Positions 21,450-30,165 of a stretch of 64,000 nt of DNA are shown here, one piece after another. The notes below the pieces were generated by a model. That model saw nothing but the letters and a program-made list of their open reading frames with translations, did not search any database and was not told the DNA's origin. Numbering within the stretch: position 1 is the stretch's first letter; every line of letters starts with the position of its first letter. Both the position numbers and the translations under genes were made by a program. The stretch comes from Acidovorax sp. Leaf160 (GTDB taxonomy: Bacteria > Pseudomonadota > Gammaproteobacteria > Burkholderiales > Burkholderiaceae_C). The DNA is taken from NCBI RefSeq assembly GCF_001424265.1, contig NZ_LMOV01000003.1:62001-126000 (forward strand), given 5' to 3'.

Positions 21450-21465
21450 TGCTGCATTGGAAGCA
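21450..21465. promoter_or_regulatory. Candidate LysR box (T-N11-A dyad)
   Basis: TGCT-N8-AGCA lies in the divergent promoter region between the LysR and aminotransferase genes and fits the T-N11-A form of LysR operators. The arms are only 4 bp, so this is a weak call. Confidence 0.3.
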
Positions 21466-21603
21466 TTATCGGCCGCGCGAACAATAGGACACCGCTCGCC
21501 CTGGGTTGTGCCAGGGTGTTGGTTCGTCTGGCTCGTCCAGCCGGATTCGTTGCATGCTTTTCTCTCCCGCCCTCTCCCCTGTCTGTTTCGCTCCGGAGGT
21601 TCC

Positions 21604-22971
21604 ATGAGTTTCGTATCCCTCGACACCCCCACGGCCGACGCGGCCGACGCCCCCCGCATGGATGCGGCCTGGCTCGACGCGCACTGGATGCCCTTCACGG
21701 CCAACCGGCAGTTCAAGGCGCAGCCGCGCATGATCGTCTCGGGCCAGGGCGCCTACTACACCGACGCGGAAGGCCGCAAGATCTTCGACGGCCTCTCGGG
21801 TCTGTGGTGCGCGGGCCTGGGCCATGGCCGGCGCGACATCGCCGAGGCGATCGGCCGTGCCGCCGCCACGCTGGACTACGCGCCGGCCTTCCAGTTCGGC
21901 CACCCGGCCTCGTTCGCGCTGGCCAACAAGGTCAAGGAACTGACGCCCGCCGGCCTCGACTACGTGTTCTTCACCGGCTCGGGTTCCGAGTCGGCCGACA
22001 CCTCGCTGAAGATGGCGCGGGCGTACTGGCGCGCCAAGGGCCAGGGCAGCAAGACGCGCCTCATCGGCCGCGAGAAGGGCTACCACGGCGTGAATTTCGG
22101 CGGCATTTCGGTGGGCGGCATGGTGGGCAACCGCAAGACCTTCGGCCAGGGGATCGAGGCCGACCACCTGCCGCACACGCAGCCAGCGATGGGCTCGTTC
22201 GTGCGCGGCATGGCCGAGGACGGCGGCCGCGCGCTGGCCGACAAGCTGCTGGACGTGATCGCGCTGCACGACGCGAGCAACATCGCGGCGGTGATCGTGG
22301 AGCCGTTCTCGGGCTCGGCCGGCGTGGTCATTCCCCCGAAGGGCTACCTGGAGCGCATCCGCGAGATCTGCACGCAGAACAACATCCTGCTGATCTTCGA
22401 CGAGGTCATCACCGGCTTCGGCCGCTGCGGCGCCTGGACGGGCGCGGAGGCCTTCGGCGTCACGCCGGACATCCTGAATTTCGCCAAGCAGGTCACCAAC
22501 GGCGCGCAGCCGCTGGGCGGCGTGGTTGCAGCCAAGGAGATCTACGACACCTTCATGGCGCAGGGCGGGCCGGAATACATGCTCGAATTCCCGCACGGCT
22601 ACACCTATTCGGCCCACCCGGTGGCCTGCGCGGCCGGACTGGCGGTGCTCGACATCCTGGAGAAGGAAGACATGCCCGGCCGCTCCAGGGCGATGGCGCC
22701 GTATTTCGAAAAAGCCGTGCATGGCCTCAAGGGCGCCAAGCATGTGCTGGACATCCGCAACTACGGCATGGCGGCGGGCTTCACCATCGCGCCGCTGCCG
22801 GGCGAGCCGGCACGCCGGCCTTACGAAGTCGCCATGAGCTGCTGGAAGAAGGGCTTCTACGTGCGCTACGGCGGCGACACGGTGCAGCTGGCGCCGCCCT
22901 TCATCAGCACGGAAGCCGAGATCGACCGGCTGGTGAGCGCCCTGGGCGACGCGCTGCACGAGACGGCCTGA
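21604..22971 (+). CDS. Omega-amino acid (beta-alanine):pyruvate aminotransferase, class III
   Basis: 455 residues, normal length for the family. Features of PLP class III aminotransferases are present: DGLSGLWCAGLGHGRRDI near 62-80, FFTGSGSESADTSLKMAR (about 121-138) for the cofactor phosphate, IVEPFSGSAGV, LIFDEVITGFGR and the Schiff-base lysine Lys295 in ILNFAKQVTNGAQPLGG. The sequence MPFTANRQFK near residue 30 is characteristic of beta-alanine:pyruvate enzymes, which make malonate semialdehyde and alanine. GGAGG six nt before the ATG. The adjacent mmsA would oxidise the semialdehyde to acetyl-CoA, so the pair forms a beta-alanine degradation unit. Confidence 0.93.
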   Translation: MSFVSLDTPTADAADAPRMDAAWLDAHWMPFTANRQFKAQPRMIVSGQGAYYTDAEGRKIFDGLSGLWCAGLGHGRRDIAEAIGRAAATLDYAPAFQFGHPASFALANKVKELTPAGLDYVFFTGSGSESADTSLKMARAYWRAKGQGSKTRLIGREKGYHGVNFGGISVGGMVGNRKTFGQGIEADHLPHTQPAMGSFVRGMAEDGGRALADKLLDVIALHDASNIAAVIVEPFSGSAGVVIPPKGYLERIREICTQNNILLIFDEVITGFGRCGAWTGAEAFGVTPDILNFAKQVTNGAQPLGGVVAAKEIYDTFMAQGGPEYMLEFPHGYTYSAHPVACAAGLAVLDILEKEDMPGRSRAMAPYFEKAVHGLKGAKHVLDIRNYGMAAGFTIAPLPGEPARRPYEVAMSCWKKGFYVRYGGDTVQLAPPFISTEAEIDRLVSALGDALHETA

Positions 22972-23101
22972 TCGCCGGGCAACGGTTCAGGGCGGGGCGC
23001 GCGAGGCACCCGCGCCCTGGCCCTGATCCCGGTCCTGGCCCGTTCATAGGCCGGCCGCGCTGGCGGGGCATGAAAGCTCCGCATGTCCGGCTCTCTTCAT
23101 T

Positions 23102-23158
23102 CGCTATATATTTGATAGCTAACTGCGTAATATCCATCAGCGCCAGTGGCACTTTTCA
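23102..23158 (+). repeat. Dispersed intergenic repeat, copy C
   Basis: Contains GCTATATATTTGATAGC, a short imperfect stem, followed by CTGCG, ATCCATCAGCGCCAGTGGC and a CTTTT end. It fills the space just upstream of mmsA; a potential GTG start for mmsA at 23146 lies inside the repeat and is therefore unlikely to be the real one. Confidence 0.7.
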
Positions 23159-23169
23159 TTCATAAAACC

Positions 23170-24687
23170 ATGCACAACGACAAGTCCGTCACCTCCACCG
23201 TCGGCCACCTGATCGACGGCCAGATCGTGGCCGATACGGCCCGCACCCAGCCGGTCTTCAACCCCGCCACGGGCCAGTCCACCACCAGCGTGGCGCTGGC
23301 GCCGCAGGCCACCGTGGAGCAGGCCATCGCCTCGGCCGAGGCGGCCTTCCCGGCCTGGCGCAACACGCCGCCGCTCAAGCGCGCGCGGGTGATGGGCAAG
23401 CTCAAGGTGCTGCTGGAAGAGCATGCCGACGAGATCGCAGCGCTCATCACCGCCGAGCACGGCAAGGTGCTGAGCGACGCGCACGGCGAGCTGCAGCGCG
23501 GCATCGAGAACGTGGAGTACGCCAGCTACGCGCCCGAGCTGCTCAAGGGCGAGCACAGCCGCAACGTGGGCCCGAACATCGACAGCTGGAGCGAGTTCCA
23601 GGCGCTGGGCGTCACCGCCGGCATCACGCCGTTCAACTTCCCGGCGATGGTGCCGCTCTGGATGTGGCCTATGGCCGTGGCCTGCGGCAACACCTTCGTG
23701 CTCAAGCCCTCCGAGCGCGACCCGAGCAGCACGCTCTTCATCGCCCAGCTGGCGCTGGAAGCCGGCCTGCCGCCCGGCGTGCTGAACGTGGTCAACGGCG
23801 ACAAGACGGCGGTGGACACGCTGCTGCGCGACCCCCGCGTGAAGGCGGTGAGCTTCGTCGGCTCCACACCCATCGCCGAATACATCTACAGCGAAGGCTG
23901 CAAGCATGGCAAGCGCGTGCAGGCCCTGGGCGGCGCCAAGAACCATGCCGTGCTGATGCCCGACGCAGACGTGGGCAACGCCGTCAGCGCGCTGATGGGC
24001 GCGGCGTATGGCTCGTGCGGCGAACGCTGCATGGCCATCCCGCTGCTGGTGGCCGTGGGCGACGAAGTGGGCGACGCGGTGATCGCCGGCCTGCAGGCCG
24101 AGATCGCCAAGATGAAGGTCGGCCCTGGAACGGACAACGGCAACGACATGGGTCCGCTGGTCACCCGGCAGCACTTCGAGAAGGTGAAGGCCTACGTGGA
24201 CAGCGGCGTGGCCGAAGGCGCCACGCTGGTGGTGGATGGCCGCACGGTCCAGGTCGCAGGACATGAAGAAGGCTACTTCCTCGGCGCCTGCCTGTTCGAC
24301 AACGTGGAGCCCGGCATGAAGATCTACCAGGAAGAGATCTTCGGCCCCGTGCTGGGCGTGGTGCGCGTGAAGACGCTGCAGGAAGCCATGCAGCTCATCA
24401 ACGACCACGAATACGGCAACGGCACCTGCATCTTCACGCGCGACGGCGAGGCGGCGCGCTACTTCACCGACCACATCCAGGTCGGCATGGTGGGCGTGAA
24501 CGTGCCCCTGCCGGTGCCGGTGGCCTACCACTCGTTCGGTGGCTGGAAGCGCAGCCTGTTCGGCGACCTGCACGCCTACGGCCCCGATGCCGTGCGCTTC
24601 TACACCAAGCGCAAGACCATCACGCAGCGCTGGCCCTCGGCCGGCGTGCGCGAGGGCGCGGTGTTCGCCTTCCCCAGCAGCCGCTGA
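23170..24687 (+). CDS. mmsA: CoA-acylating methylmalonate/malonate-semialdehyde dehydrogenase
   Basis: 505 residues. An aldehyde-dehydrogenase fold with GHLIDGQIV at the N-terminus, GVTAGITPFNFPAMVPLWMWPMA for NAD binding, the KPSERDPS loop, FVGSTPIAEYIY, and catalytic Cys287 in CGERCMAIPLLV. The GERCMA context and the absence of the general-base Glu are typical of CoA-dependent (methyl)malonate-semialdehyde dehydrogenases, which yield propionyl- or acetyl-CoA. With the upstream aminotransferase it completes beta-alanine catabolism; valine and inositol pathways are alternatives. The ATG at 23170 is chosen because the earlier GTG is inside a repeat; no strong ribosome-binding site is visible. 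Confidence 0.92.
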   Translation: MHNDKSVTSTVGHLIDGQIVADTARTQPVFNPATGQSTTSVALAPQATVEQAIASAEAAFPAWRNTPPLKRARVMGKLKVLLEEHADEIAALITAEHGKVLSDAHGELQRGIENVEYASYAPELLKGEHSRNVGPNIDSWSEFQALGVTAGITPFNFPAMVPLWMWPMAVACGNTFVLKPSERDPSSTLFIAQLALEAGLPPGVLNVVNGDKTAVDTLLRDPRVKAVSFVGSTPIAEYIYSEGCKHGKRVQALGGAKNHAVLMPDADVGNAVSALMGAAYGSCGERCMAIPLLVAVGDEVGDAVIAGLQAEIAKMKVGPGTDNGNDMGPLVTRQHFEKVKAYVDSGVAEGATLVVDGRTVQVAGHEEGYFLGACLFDNVEPGMKIYQEEIFGPVLGVVRVKTLQEAMQLINDHEYGNGTCIFTRDGEAARYFTDHIQVGMVGVNVPLPVPVAYHSFGGWKRSLFGDLHAYGPDAVRFYTKRKTITQRWPSAGVREGAVFAFPSSR

Positions 24688-24810
24688 AGACTGGCCACGG
24701 CCGGCCGGCATGCCCCGGGCAGCCGGGTCGGCCCGGCCTGCGCCGTTCGGGCTGCGCCTGTCGAGGCCAGGGCGCGCCTGAACGCGCTCCGGGCGCTCCC
24801 AGCGGGAGCC

Positions 24811-25473
24811 TCAGCGCTTGGCAGCCGGGCGCGGCGCGGCCGCTGGCGCCGCCGCCTTGGCGGGTGCGGGTGCGGGCGCAGGCGCCTCGGTCCGCGCGCC
24901 TTCGGCCGTCTGCGGCAGCACCGTCACCGCCTCGCGTGCTTCCTCGGTGCTGTATTTCACGCGCAGGTTCTGCGCTGGCACGCCCCGCGCCACCAGCTCC
25001 TTGCGCACGGCCAGCGCGCGGGCCAGCGCCACCTCGCGCGCCGTCTTGTTCACCTGGCGCTCGCTGTAGCCCTTGATCTCCCAGCGCGCGCGCTTGTCCT
25101 GCGCCAGCTGGTCCAGCAACGCGGCCGTGGCGGCTGGCAGCTGGGTGGCAGTGCCCACGAAGCGGGCGACCGTGCCGTCGGCGGGCACCGTGGGCGCTGG
25201 CGCGACGGGCGGGGCCGGCGGTGCGGCGGGGGCGGCTGCGGGCATGACCGCCGGGGCGGTGGCGAAGGCGGGCGGCGCTGGCTCCTCCGCCGCAGGGCTG
25301 GCGCACCCAGCCACCAGCGCCGCGGCGCCCAGCCAGGCCAGCAGGGGCTTGGCGGCGAGAGACGCTGCGGGCCGCACAGGATGGACCGACCCGGGGCCCG
25401 CCGTCGAAAACGATGAGAAGGAAGTGTCAGCAGCACGTGCAGGGCACGGCGAAAGAGCGCGGTCTGAACGCAT
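24811..25473 (-). CDS. OmpA-like domain lipoprotein, short
   Basis: About 220 residues. A long N-terminal stretch leads to a lipoprotein signal (AWLGAAALVAGC, Cys near residue 56). A Pro/Ala linker follows, then a compact domain (about 97-170) with LLDQLAQDKRARWEIKGYSERQVNKTAREVALARALAVRKELVARGV, which matches the OmpA C-terminal fold, though the usual GHTD is GYSE. A final Ala/Pro/Lys-rich tail ends PRPAAKR. Peptidoglycan binding is therefore doubtful. The start is uncertain: an ATG at 25605 and internal starts closer to the signal are also possible. Confidence 0.6.
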   Translation of the reverse strand: MRSDRALSPCPARAADTSFSSFSTAGPGSVHPVRPAASLAAKPLLAWLGAAALVAGCASPAAEEPAPPAFATAPAVMPAAAPAAPPAPPVAPAPTVPADGTVARFVGTATQLPAATAALLDQLAQDKRARWEIKGYSERQVNKTAREVALARALAVRKELVARGVPAQNLRVKYSTEEAREAVTVLPQTAEGARTEAPAPAPAPAKAAAPAAAPRPAAKR

Positions 25474-25656
25474 GGTCGTCGGATCGGATGGGTGGAACGG
25501 AAGGAAGAGGGATGCCGGCGTCGGCAGGGGCCGGACGGGCCGGATGCGGCCGAAGCCGTGGCCCAAAAGGGGAGATTGTGCGCCGATCGTCAACGGCCTG
25601 TACATCCTGCCGGCGCGGTGGAAAAAAAACCCGGGCCTGCTGCTAAAGTGACCCGG

Positions 25657-25690
25657 CCCGCCCGCCCGCCCGCCCGCCCGCCCGCCCGCC
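25657..25690. repeat. Tetranucleotide tandem repeat (CCCG, 8.5 copies)
   Basis: Uninterrupted CCCG units from 25657 to 25690, ending 34 bp before the ATG of the MASE2-GGDEF gene and within the divergent promoter region shared with the OmpA-like lipoprotein. Tetranucleotide tracts of this length are prone to slippage. Confidence 0.9.
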
Positions 25691-25724
25691 GCCTCCCCGC
25701 TCGCCCGTATTCTTGCTGCCGCCG

Positions 25725-26906
25725 ATGTCCGCCCCCGTATCCGACGATTCCGTCGCCGCCACCGCCGCCACCGCCGGCCGTCCGCAGCGCTCGGTGCACT
25801 GGCTGGTGCGCATGAACTGGCGCAACCGCACTTCCTTCTACGCCATGCTGGGACTGGCCGTGGCCTCGCACCTGGGGTTCACGGGGACCGGCCCGTGGGC
25901 CTTCGCGCTGGTGGCGGTGCAGTTCCTTGGCTTCCCGCACATCGCCTACTGGCGCGCCCTGCGCTCGCCACGCCAGCGCCACACCGAGATGCAGAACCTC
26001 TGGCTCGACGTCGTGTTCGGTGGCCTTTGGGCCGGCGGGCTGGGCCTGCCCCTGTGGCTGACCTTCTCGCTGATGATCGGCAACTGCATCAACATGGTCG
26101 TGTTCTACGACCTGCGCGGCCTGCCCCGGCTGCTGCTGGCCGGGGGCGGTGGCGTCGCGGCCTCTGCGGCGGGCTGGCTGGCGGCCACCGGCCGCTGGCC
26201 GCTGAACCTCGAAACGCACAACGTGACCGCGTTGCTCTGCATTGCCGCGCTGACGGTGTATTTCGTCGCCTTCGCCCACGACGGCTACATGCGGGCCATG
26301 GCGCAGCACCGCACCAACGAAAAGCTTCGCCAGCAGTTCGACGAGATCCAGTCGCTGCAGACCCGGCTGCGCGACCAGGCCCTGCGCGACCCCCTCACCG
26401 GCCTCTTCAATCGCCGCCAGCTCGACGCGGTGCTGGCCGCCGAACTGCAGCGCAGCCAGGCGCAGCACCAGCCGCTTTCGCTGCTGATGATCGACATCGA
26501 CCACTTCAAGCGCATCAACGACACGCACGGCCATGCCGCCGGGGACGCCGTGCTGCAGTCGCTGGCGCAGCTGCTGCAGCGCCATGTGCGCCCGCAGGAC
26601 CTGGCCTGCCGCCATGGCGGCGAGGAATTCGTGCTGCTGCTGGCGGAGACGCCCCTGGCCACGGCCAGCGAAAGGGCCGAGGCGCTGCGCCGGGCGTTCG
26701 AGTCGGTGCTGGTGGAGTTCGAGGGCGAGGTGCTGTCGGCCACCCTGTCATGCGGGGTGGCGGCCTTTCCGCAGCATGCCGACCAGCCCCACACGCTCAC
26801 GGCCTGCGCGGACCAGGCGCTCTACGCCGCCAAGCTGCAGGGCCGCAACCGGGTGAAGGTGTTCGGGCCGGAACAGCGGGCGGCCGCAGCGGCGGAGCCT
26901 GCCTGA
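25725..26906 (+). CDS. Diguanylate cyclase with MASE2 membrane sensor
   Basis: 393 residues. The N-terminal MASE2 domain (about 20-205) has NRTSFYAMLGLAVASHLGFTG and FLGFPHIAYWRALRSPRQRHTEMQNLWLD, as in AdrA-type cyclases, with several hydrophobic helices. A short coiled coil links to a GGDEF domain (about 220-380) with DPLTGLFNRRQLD, IDIDHFKRINDTHGH and the active-site variant GGEEF, which is normally functional. No RxxD inhibitory site is obvious. It would make cyclic di-GMP at the inner membrane. The ATG at 25725 follows an in-frame TTG; no clear ribosome-binding site is seen behind the CCCG tract. Confidence 0.9.
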   Translation: MSAPVSDDSVAATAATAGRPQRSVHWLVRMNWRNRTSFYAMLGLAVASHLGFTGTGPWAFALVAVQFLGFPHIAYWRALRSPRQRHTEMQNLWLDVVFGGLWAGGLGLPLWLTFSLMIGNCINMVVFYDLRGLPRLLLAGGGGVAASAAGWLAATGRWPLNLETHNVTALLCIAALTVYFVAFAHDGYMRAMAQHRTNEKLRQQFDEIQSLQTRLRDQALRDPLTGLFNRRQLDAVLAAELQRSQAQHQPLSLLMIDIDHFKRINDTHGHAAGDAVLQSLAQLLQRHVRPQDLACRHGGEEFVLLLAETPLATASERAEALRRAFESVLVEFEGEVLSATLSCGVAAFPQHADQPHTLTACADQALYAAKLQGRNRVKVFGPEQRAAAAAEPA

Positions 26907-26959
26907 GCAGCCTGCGGCCGGTCGTCCGGCCGTCCGGCCGTCCGGCGCGATGACGCAGC

Positions 26960-27772
26960 CTAGGGTCGCCCGCGCACGGGCGCAGCGCGCGGCCCCCGCA
27001 GCGTCTCGGCATCCAGGATCAGCCGGCCCTGGATGCGTCCCTTCATGCGCTTGACGCTGCTGGCGGCGTCCAGCATGTGCCGCGCCATCAGGTCACGCAC
27101 CAGAGCCGCGTCGCGCGCCCGCGCGGCCTGCACGATCTCGCGGTGGAACTGCGCGTTGGTCTCGCCGAACCGGCGGTGTTCGGACTTCGGCGTGCGGTTG
27201 CCGTAGACGATGAGCTGGCGCAGCATCTCGTTGATCAGCTCGCAGGTGAAGCGCAGGAACGGGTTGGGGTTGGCCGCCGCCAGGATGTCGTGGAAGTTCA
27301 CGTCCTCGCGGCGCTGGGAGAGCAGGTCTTCGCTGCTGGAATGCGGGTCGCAGCAGGCGATGCTGTGCTCCAGCGCCTCGAAGTCGGCGTCCGTCAGGTG
27401 CGGCACGGCGCCAGCGGCCAGCTCCGGCTCCAGGAACTGCCGCACGGCGTAGATGTTGTCGATGGTGACGTCCTGGAAGAACAGGTAGTTCTGCAAGAAC
27501 TGCAGCGTGCGGTCCAGCGGCACTTCGGCGATGGTGCCGCCGCCCGACGGGCCGGTGGAGATGGTCACCAGCCCCTGCACCTCCAGCGACTTGAGCGCCT
27601 CGCGGATGGTGCCCTTGCTTACGCCGAACTGCGCCTGCAGCTCGACCTCGCGCGGCAGGCGGTCGCCCGGGCTCAGGTTCTTTTCGGTGATGAGCCGCTT
27701 GATTTCCTGCGCCACCAGGTCGGGGCGCTTGAGGGTCTTGATCGGCTTGCCGGCGGGCGGTTTCGTGGCCAT
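26960..27772 (-). CDS. GntR/FCD-family regulator of the divergent ABC-hydrolase operon
   Basis: 270 residues. GntR winged helix (about 10-80; LVAQEIKRLITEKNLSPGDRLPREVELQAQFGVSKGTIREALKSLEVQGLVT) and an FCD effector domain (about 100-235) of the FadR C-terminal type, with candidate metal ligands in VNFHDILA and HREIV. These regulators usually repress catabolic operons and are released by a carboxylate effector. A perfect palindrome lies between this gene and the divergent operon. The terminal residues after 240 are basic and Pro/Arg-rich. Confidence 0.9.
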   Translation of the reverse strand: MATKPPAGKPIKTLKRPDLVAQEIKRLITEKNLSPGDRLPREVELQAQFGVSKGTIREALKSLEVQGLVTISTGPSGGGTIAEVPLDRTLQFLQNYLFFQDVTIDNIYAVRQFLEPELAAGAVPHLTDADFEALEHSIACCDPHSSSEDLLSQRREDVNFHDILAAANPNPFLRFTCELINEMLRQLIVYGNRTPKSEHRRFGETNAQFHREIVQAARARDAALVRDLMARHMLDAASSVKRMKGRIQGRLILDAETLRGPRAAPVRGRP

Positions 27773-27900
27773 GGTGCGTTGCGGTTGAAAACAGGGGGAG
27801 CGCGGCGGGTTGCAGGGCCGCACGGACTGGCGCTCCGGGACGCAGTGTATGCACCAGCAGCGGGCGCTGCGGTGCCATGCAGGGTTTACGTGCACTGCAT

Positions 27901-27930
27901 TTGTTCTATTTATCACTATAAATAGAACAA
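27901..27930. promoter_or_regulatory. 30-bp palindromic operator, likely for the GntR/FCD protein
   Basis: TTGTTCTATTTAT and ATAAATAGAACAA are perfect 13-bp arms around CACT. It is 128 bp upstream of the GntR start and 82 bp upstream of the binding-protein start, in the only AT-rich patch of the divergent region. A TATAAA sequence inside the right arm could be the -10 of the rightward promoter, so binding would block transcription. Confidence 0.75.
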
Positions 27931-28011
27931 ACACGTGGCACGCCATGTGCTTTGCATATCGCTGTGCCAGGCCCCCATGGCCAGCCGAACCACCCCCACA
28001 GGAGCTTCCCC

Positions 28012-29217
28012 ATGCAACGTCGTCACCTCTTGCAACTCTCCGCCCTGGGCGCCCTGCCCGCGTCGCTGGGCCTCGCGCGCAGCGCCTGGGCACAGTCCAC
28101 GGGCGCGATCCAGTTCGGCTGCCCCGTGCCCATGTCGGGGGCCTTCGCTGCGAACGGCAAGTTCGCCGACCTGGGCATGAAGCTGGCCATCGAGCAGTAC
28201 GGCAAGGCGCTGGGCCGCCCGCTGGCCTACACCGTGCTGGACACCGAAGGCAAGCCCGCGACTGCGGTGCGCAAGGTGCAGGAGGCATCGCAGCAGCAGG
28301 GCACGCGCTTCTTCGCGGGCGGCATCCTGTCGTCCGAATCGCTGGCCATGGGCAAGGAAGCCGAGAAGGCCGGCGGCATCTTCATCACCACCGCGGGCGC
28401 GGACGAGATCACCGGCAAGGACTGCAACGCCGCCACGTTCCGCTGGTCGGTACCCACCTTCGGCGCGATCGAGCAGACCGTGCGCCCGCTGGCCGAGGCG
28501 CTGCCCAAGGCCAAGCGCTGGTACACCATCACGCCGCAATACGTGTTCGGCGACGGCCTGCTGTCGGCGGCCAAGAACGTCTTCAAGGAAAAAGGCCTGG
28601 AGCACGTGGGCAACAGCTACCACTCGCTCACCGAGAAGGAATTCAGCGGCTACCTCACCAACGCCATGGCCGCCAAGCCCGACGTGCTGCTGCTGCTCAA
28701 CTTCGGCTCCCAGTCGTCGGACGCGCTGCGCCAGGCCGTGAGCTTCGGCATGCACAAGAACATGACCATCCTGATCGCCTGGGCCTCGGGGCTGGAGCAG
28801 TTCGAGTCGCTGGGCGCGGACCTGTGCGACGGCATCTACTTCGGCGCGCAGTACTGGCACACCGTGGACGCGCCGCTGAACCTGGAGCTGGTCAGGCGCA
28901 GCCAGGAGAAGTTCAAGTCCAACCCCAACTACAGCCTGGCGGGCTCCTACATCTGCACCAAGCTCATGATCGACGGGATCATCAAGGCCGGCACGGTGGA
29001 GCCGAAGGCGGTGGTCGCGGCGATGGAGGGCATGAAGTACGCGGGACTCACGGGCGAGGAGGAAGTCCGCCGTGGCGACCACCAGGTGCTCAAGAACTAC
29101 TACCTGCTCAAGGGCAAGCCCAAGGCCAAGATGGCCAACAAGGACGACTACGTGGACGTGATCAGCTCCGGCAAGTCGTTCCTGCCGGTGGACCAGACCG
29201 GCTGCAAGCTCGGCTGA
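28012..29217 (+). CDS. Branched-chain amino acid type ABC transporter, Tat-exported binding protein
   Basis: 401 residues. The signal has twin arginines (MQRRHLLQLSALGALPASLGLARSAWA). The mature part is a Peripla_BP_6/LivJ-type type-I binding fold (IQFGCPVPMSGAFAANGKFADLGMKLA, TEGKPATAVRKVQEA, GGIFITTAGADEITGKDC). AGGAG about seven nt before the ATG decides the start. Such proteins bind amino acids, amides, urea or aromatic acids; the two hydrolases at the end of the operon suggest an amide- or ureido-type substrate. First gene of the operon under the palindromic operator; 87 bp to the permease gene. Confidence 0.92.
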   Translation: MQRRHLLQLSALGALPASLGLARSAWAQSTGAIQFGCPVPMSGAFAANGKFADLGMKLAIEQYGKALGRPLAYTVLDTEGKPATAVRKVQEASQQQGTRFFAGGILSSESLAMGKEAEKAGGIFITTAGADEITGKDCNAATFRWSVPTFGAIEQTVRPLAEALPKAKRWYTITPQYVFGDGLLSAAKNVFKEKGLEHVGNSYHSLTEKEFSGYLTNAMAAKPDVLLLLNFGSQSSDALRQAVSFGMHKNMTILIAWASGLEQFESLGADLCDGIYFGAQYWHTVDAPLNLELVRRSQEKFKSNPNYSLAGSYICTKLMIDGIIKAGTVEPKAVVAAMEGMKYAGLTGEEEVRRGDHQVLKNYYLLKGKPKAKMANKDDYVDVISSGKSFLPVDQTGCKLG

Positions 29218-29304
29218 CCCGCTCCGGCTTTCGCGCCTTCGCACCTTCCCGCCCCGCACGTCCGTGCCGGGGCCTTCCCCCTTCATGCGTCCTGCCTCCA
29301 CTCC

Positions 29305-30165
29305 ATGAGCATCTACCTGCTACAGGTCATCAACGGGATCGGCATCGGCATGCTGTATTTCCTGCTGGCCGTGGGCCTGTCCATCGTGTTCGGCCTGCTG
29401 CGCTTCGTGAACTTCGCGCACGGCGCCTTCTACCTGCTGGGCGCGTATTTCTGCTACCAGCTGACGCGCTGGGGCCTGAGCTTCTGGCTCACCCTGGTGG
29501 TGGTGCCGCTGGTGGTGGGCGCCCTGGGCTGGCTCACCGAAAAGCTGGTGCTGCGCCACGTGTATGCCAAGCCGCACGAGTTCCACATCCTCGTCACCGT
29601 GGGCCTGGCGCTCGCGGTGCAGGAACTGGTGATCCTGCAGTGGGGGCCGCTGGGCGACAGCGTGGCCGTGCCCGATCTGCTGCAGGGCGTGGTGATGTGG
29701 GGCAGCTTCGTCTACCCCAAGTACCGGCTCTTCGTGATCGGCTTCACCGCCGTGCTGGCCGTGGGCCTGTGGTGGGTGCTCGAAGGCACGCGCCTGGGCA
29801 GCGCGGTGCGCGCGGGCAGCGAATCGACCGAGATGGTGTCGCTGCTGGGCATCAACGTGTTCCGCATCTTCAGCCTGGTGTTCGCGCTGGGTGCGGCCAC
29901 CGCCGCCATCGCGGGCGTGCTGGCCGCGCCCATCCGCGGCGCCGAGCCCTTCATGGGCATCGAGGCGCTGGGCGTGGCCTTCGTGGTCGTCGTGGTGGGC
30001 GGCATGGGCAGCTTCGGTGGTGCGCTGGTCGGGGGGCTCTTGATCGGCATCGTGCAGAGCGTGATGAGCACCGTCTGGCCCGAAGGGGCACGCCTGATGA
30101 TCTACGTCGCCATGGCCGCCGTGCTGCTGCTGCGCCCGCATGGCCTGCTGGGCCGCAAAGGATGA
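29305..30165 (+). CDS. LivH-type ABC transporter permease
   Basis: 286 residues with about eight hydrophobic helices. VGLSIVFGLLRFVNFAHGAFYLLGAY at the N-terminus and GIEALGVAFVVVVVGGMGSFGGALVGGLLIGIVQS near the C-terminus are hallmarks of LivH permeases (BPD_transp_2). It forms the membrane channel with the following LivM-type protein. Its TGA overlaps the next ATG (ATGA at 30162-30165). Confidence 0.94.
   Translation: MSIYLLQVINGIGIGMLYFLLAVGLSIVFGLLRFVNFAHGAFYLLGAYFCYQLTRWGLSFWLTLVVVPLVVGALGWLTEKLVLRHVYAKPHEFHILVTVGLALAVQELVILQWGPLGDSVAVPDLLQGVVMWGSFVYPKYRLFVIGFTAVLAVGLWWVLEGTRLGSAVRAGSESTEMVSLLGINVFRIFSLVFALGAATAAIAGVLAAPIRGAEPFMGIEALGVAFVVVVVGGMGSFGGALVGGLLIGIVQSVMSTVWPEGARLMIYVAMAAVLLLRPHGLLGRKG

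Noticed and set aside
23146-23172. GTG start for mmsA at 23146
   Set aside because: The codon lies inside a dispersed repeat copy and has no ribosome-binding site; the ATG at 23170 fits the family N-terminus better.
26916-26948. Repeated GTCCGGCC units as a CRISPR-like or regulatory array
   Set aside because: Only about three 8-bp units without spacers, between convergent gene ends; simple sequence.
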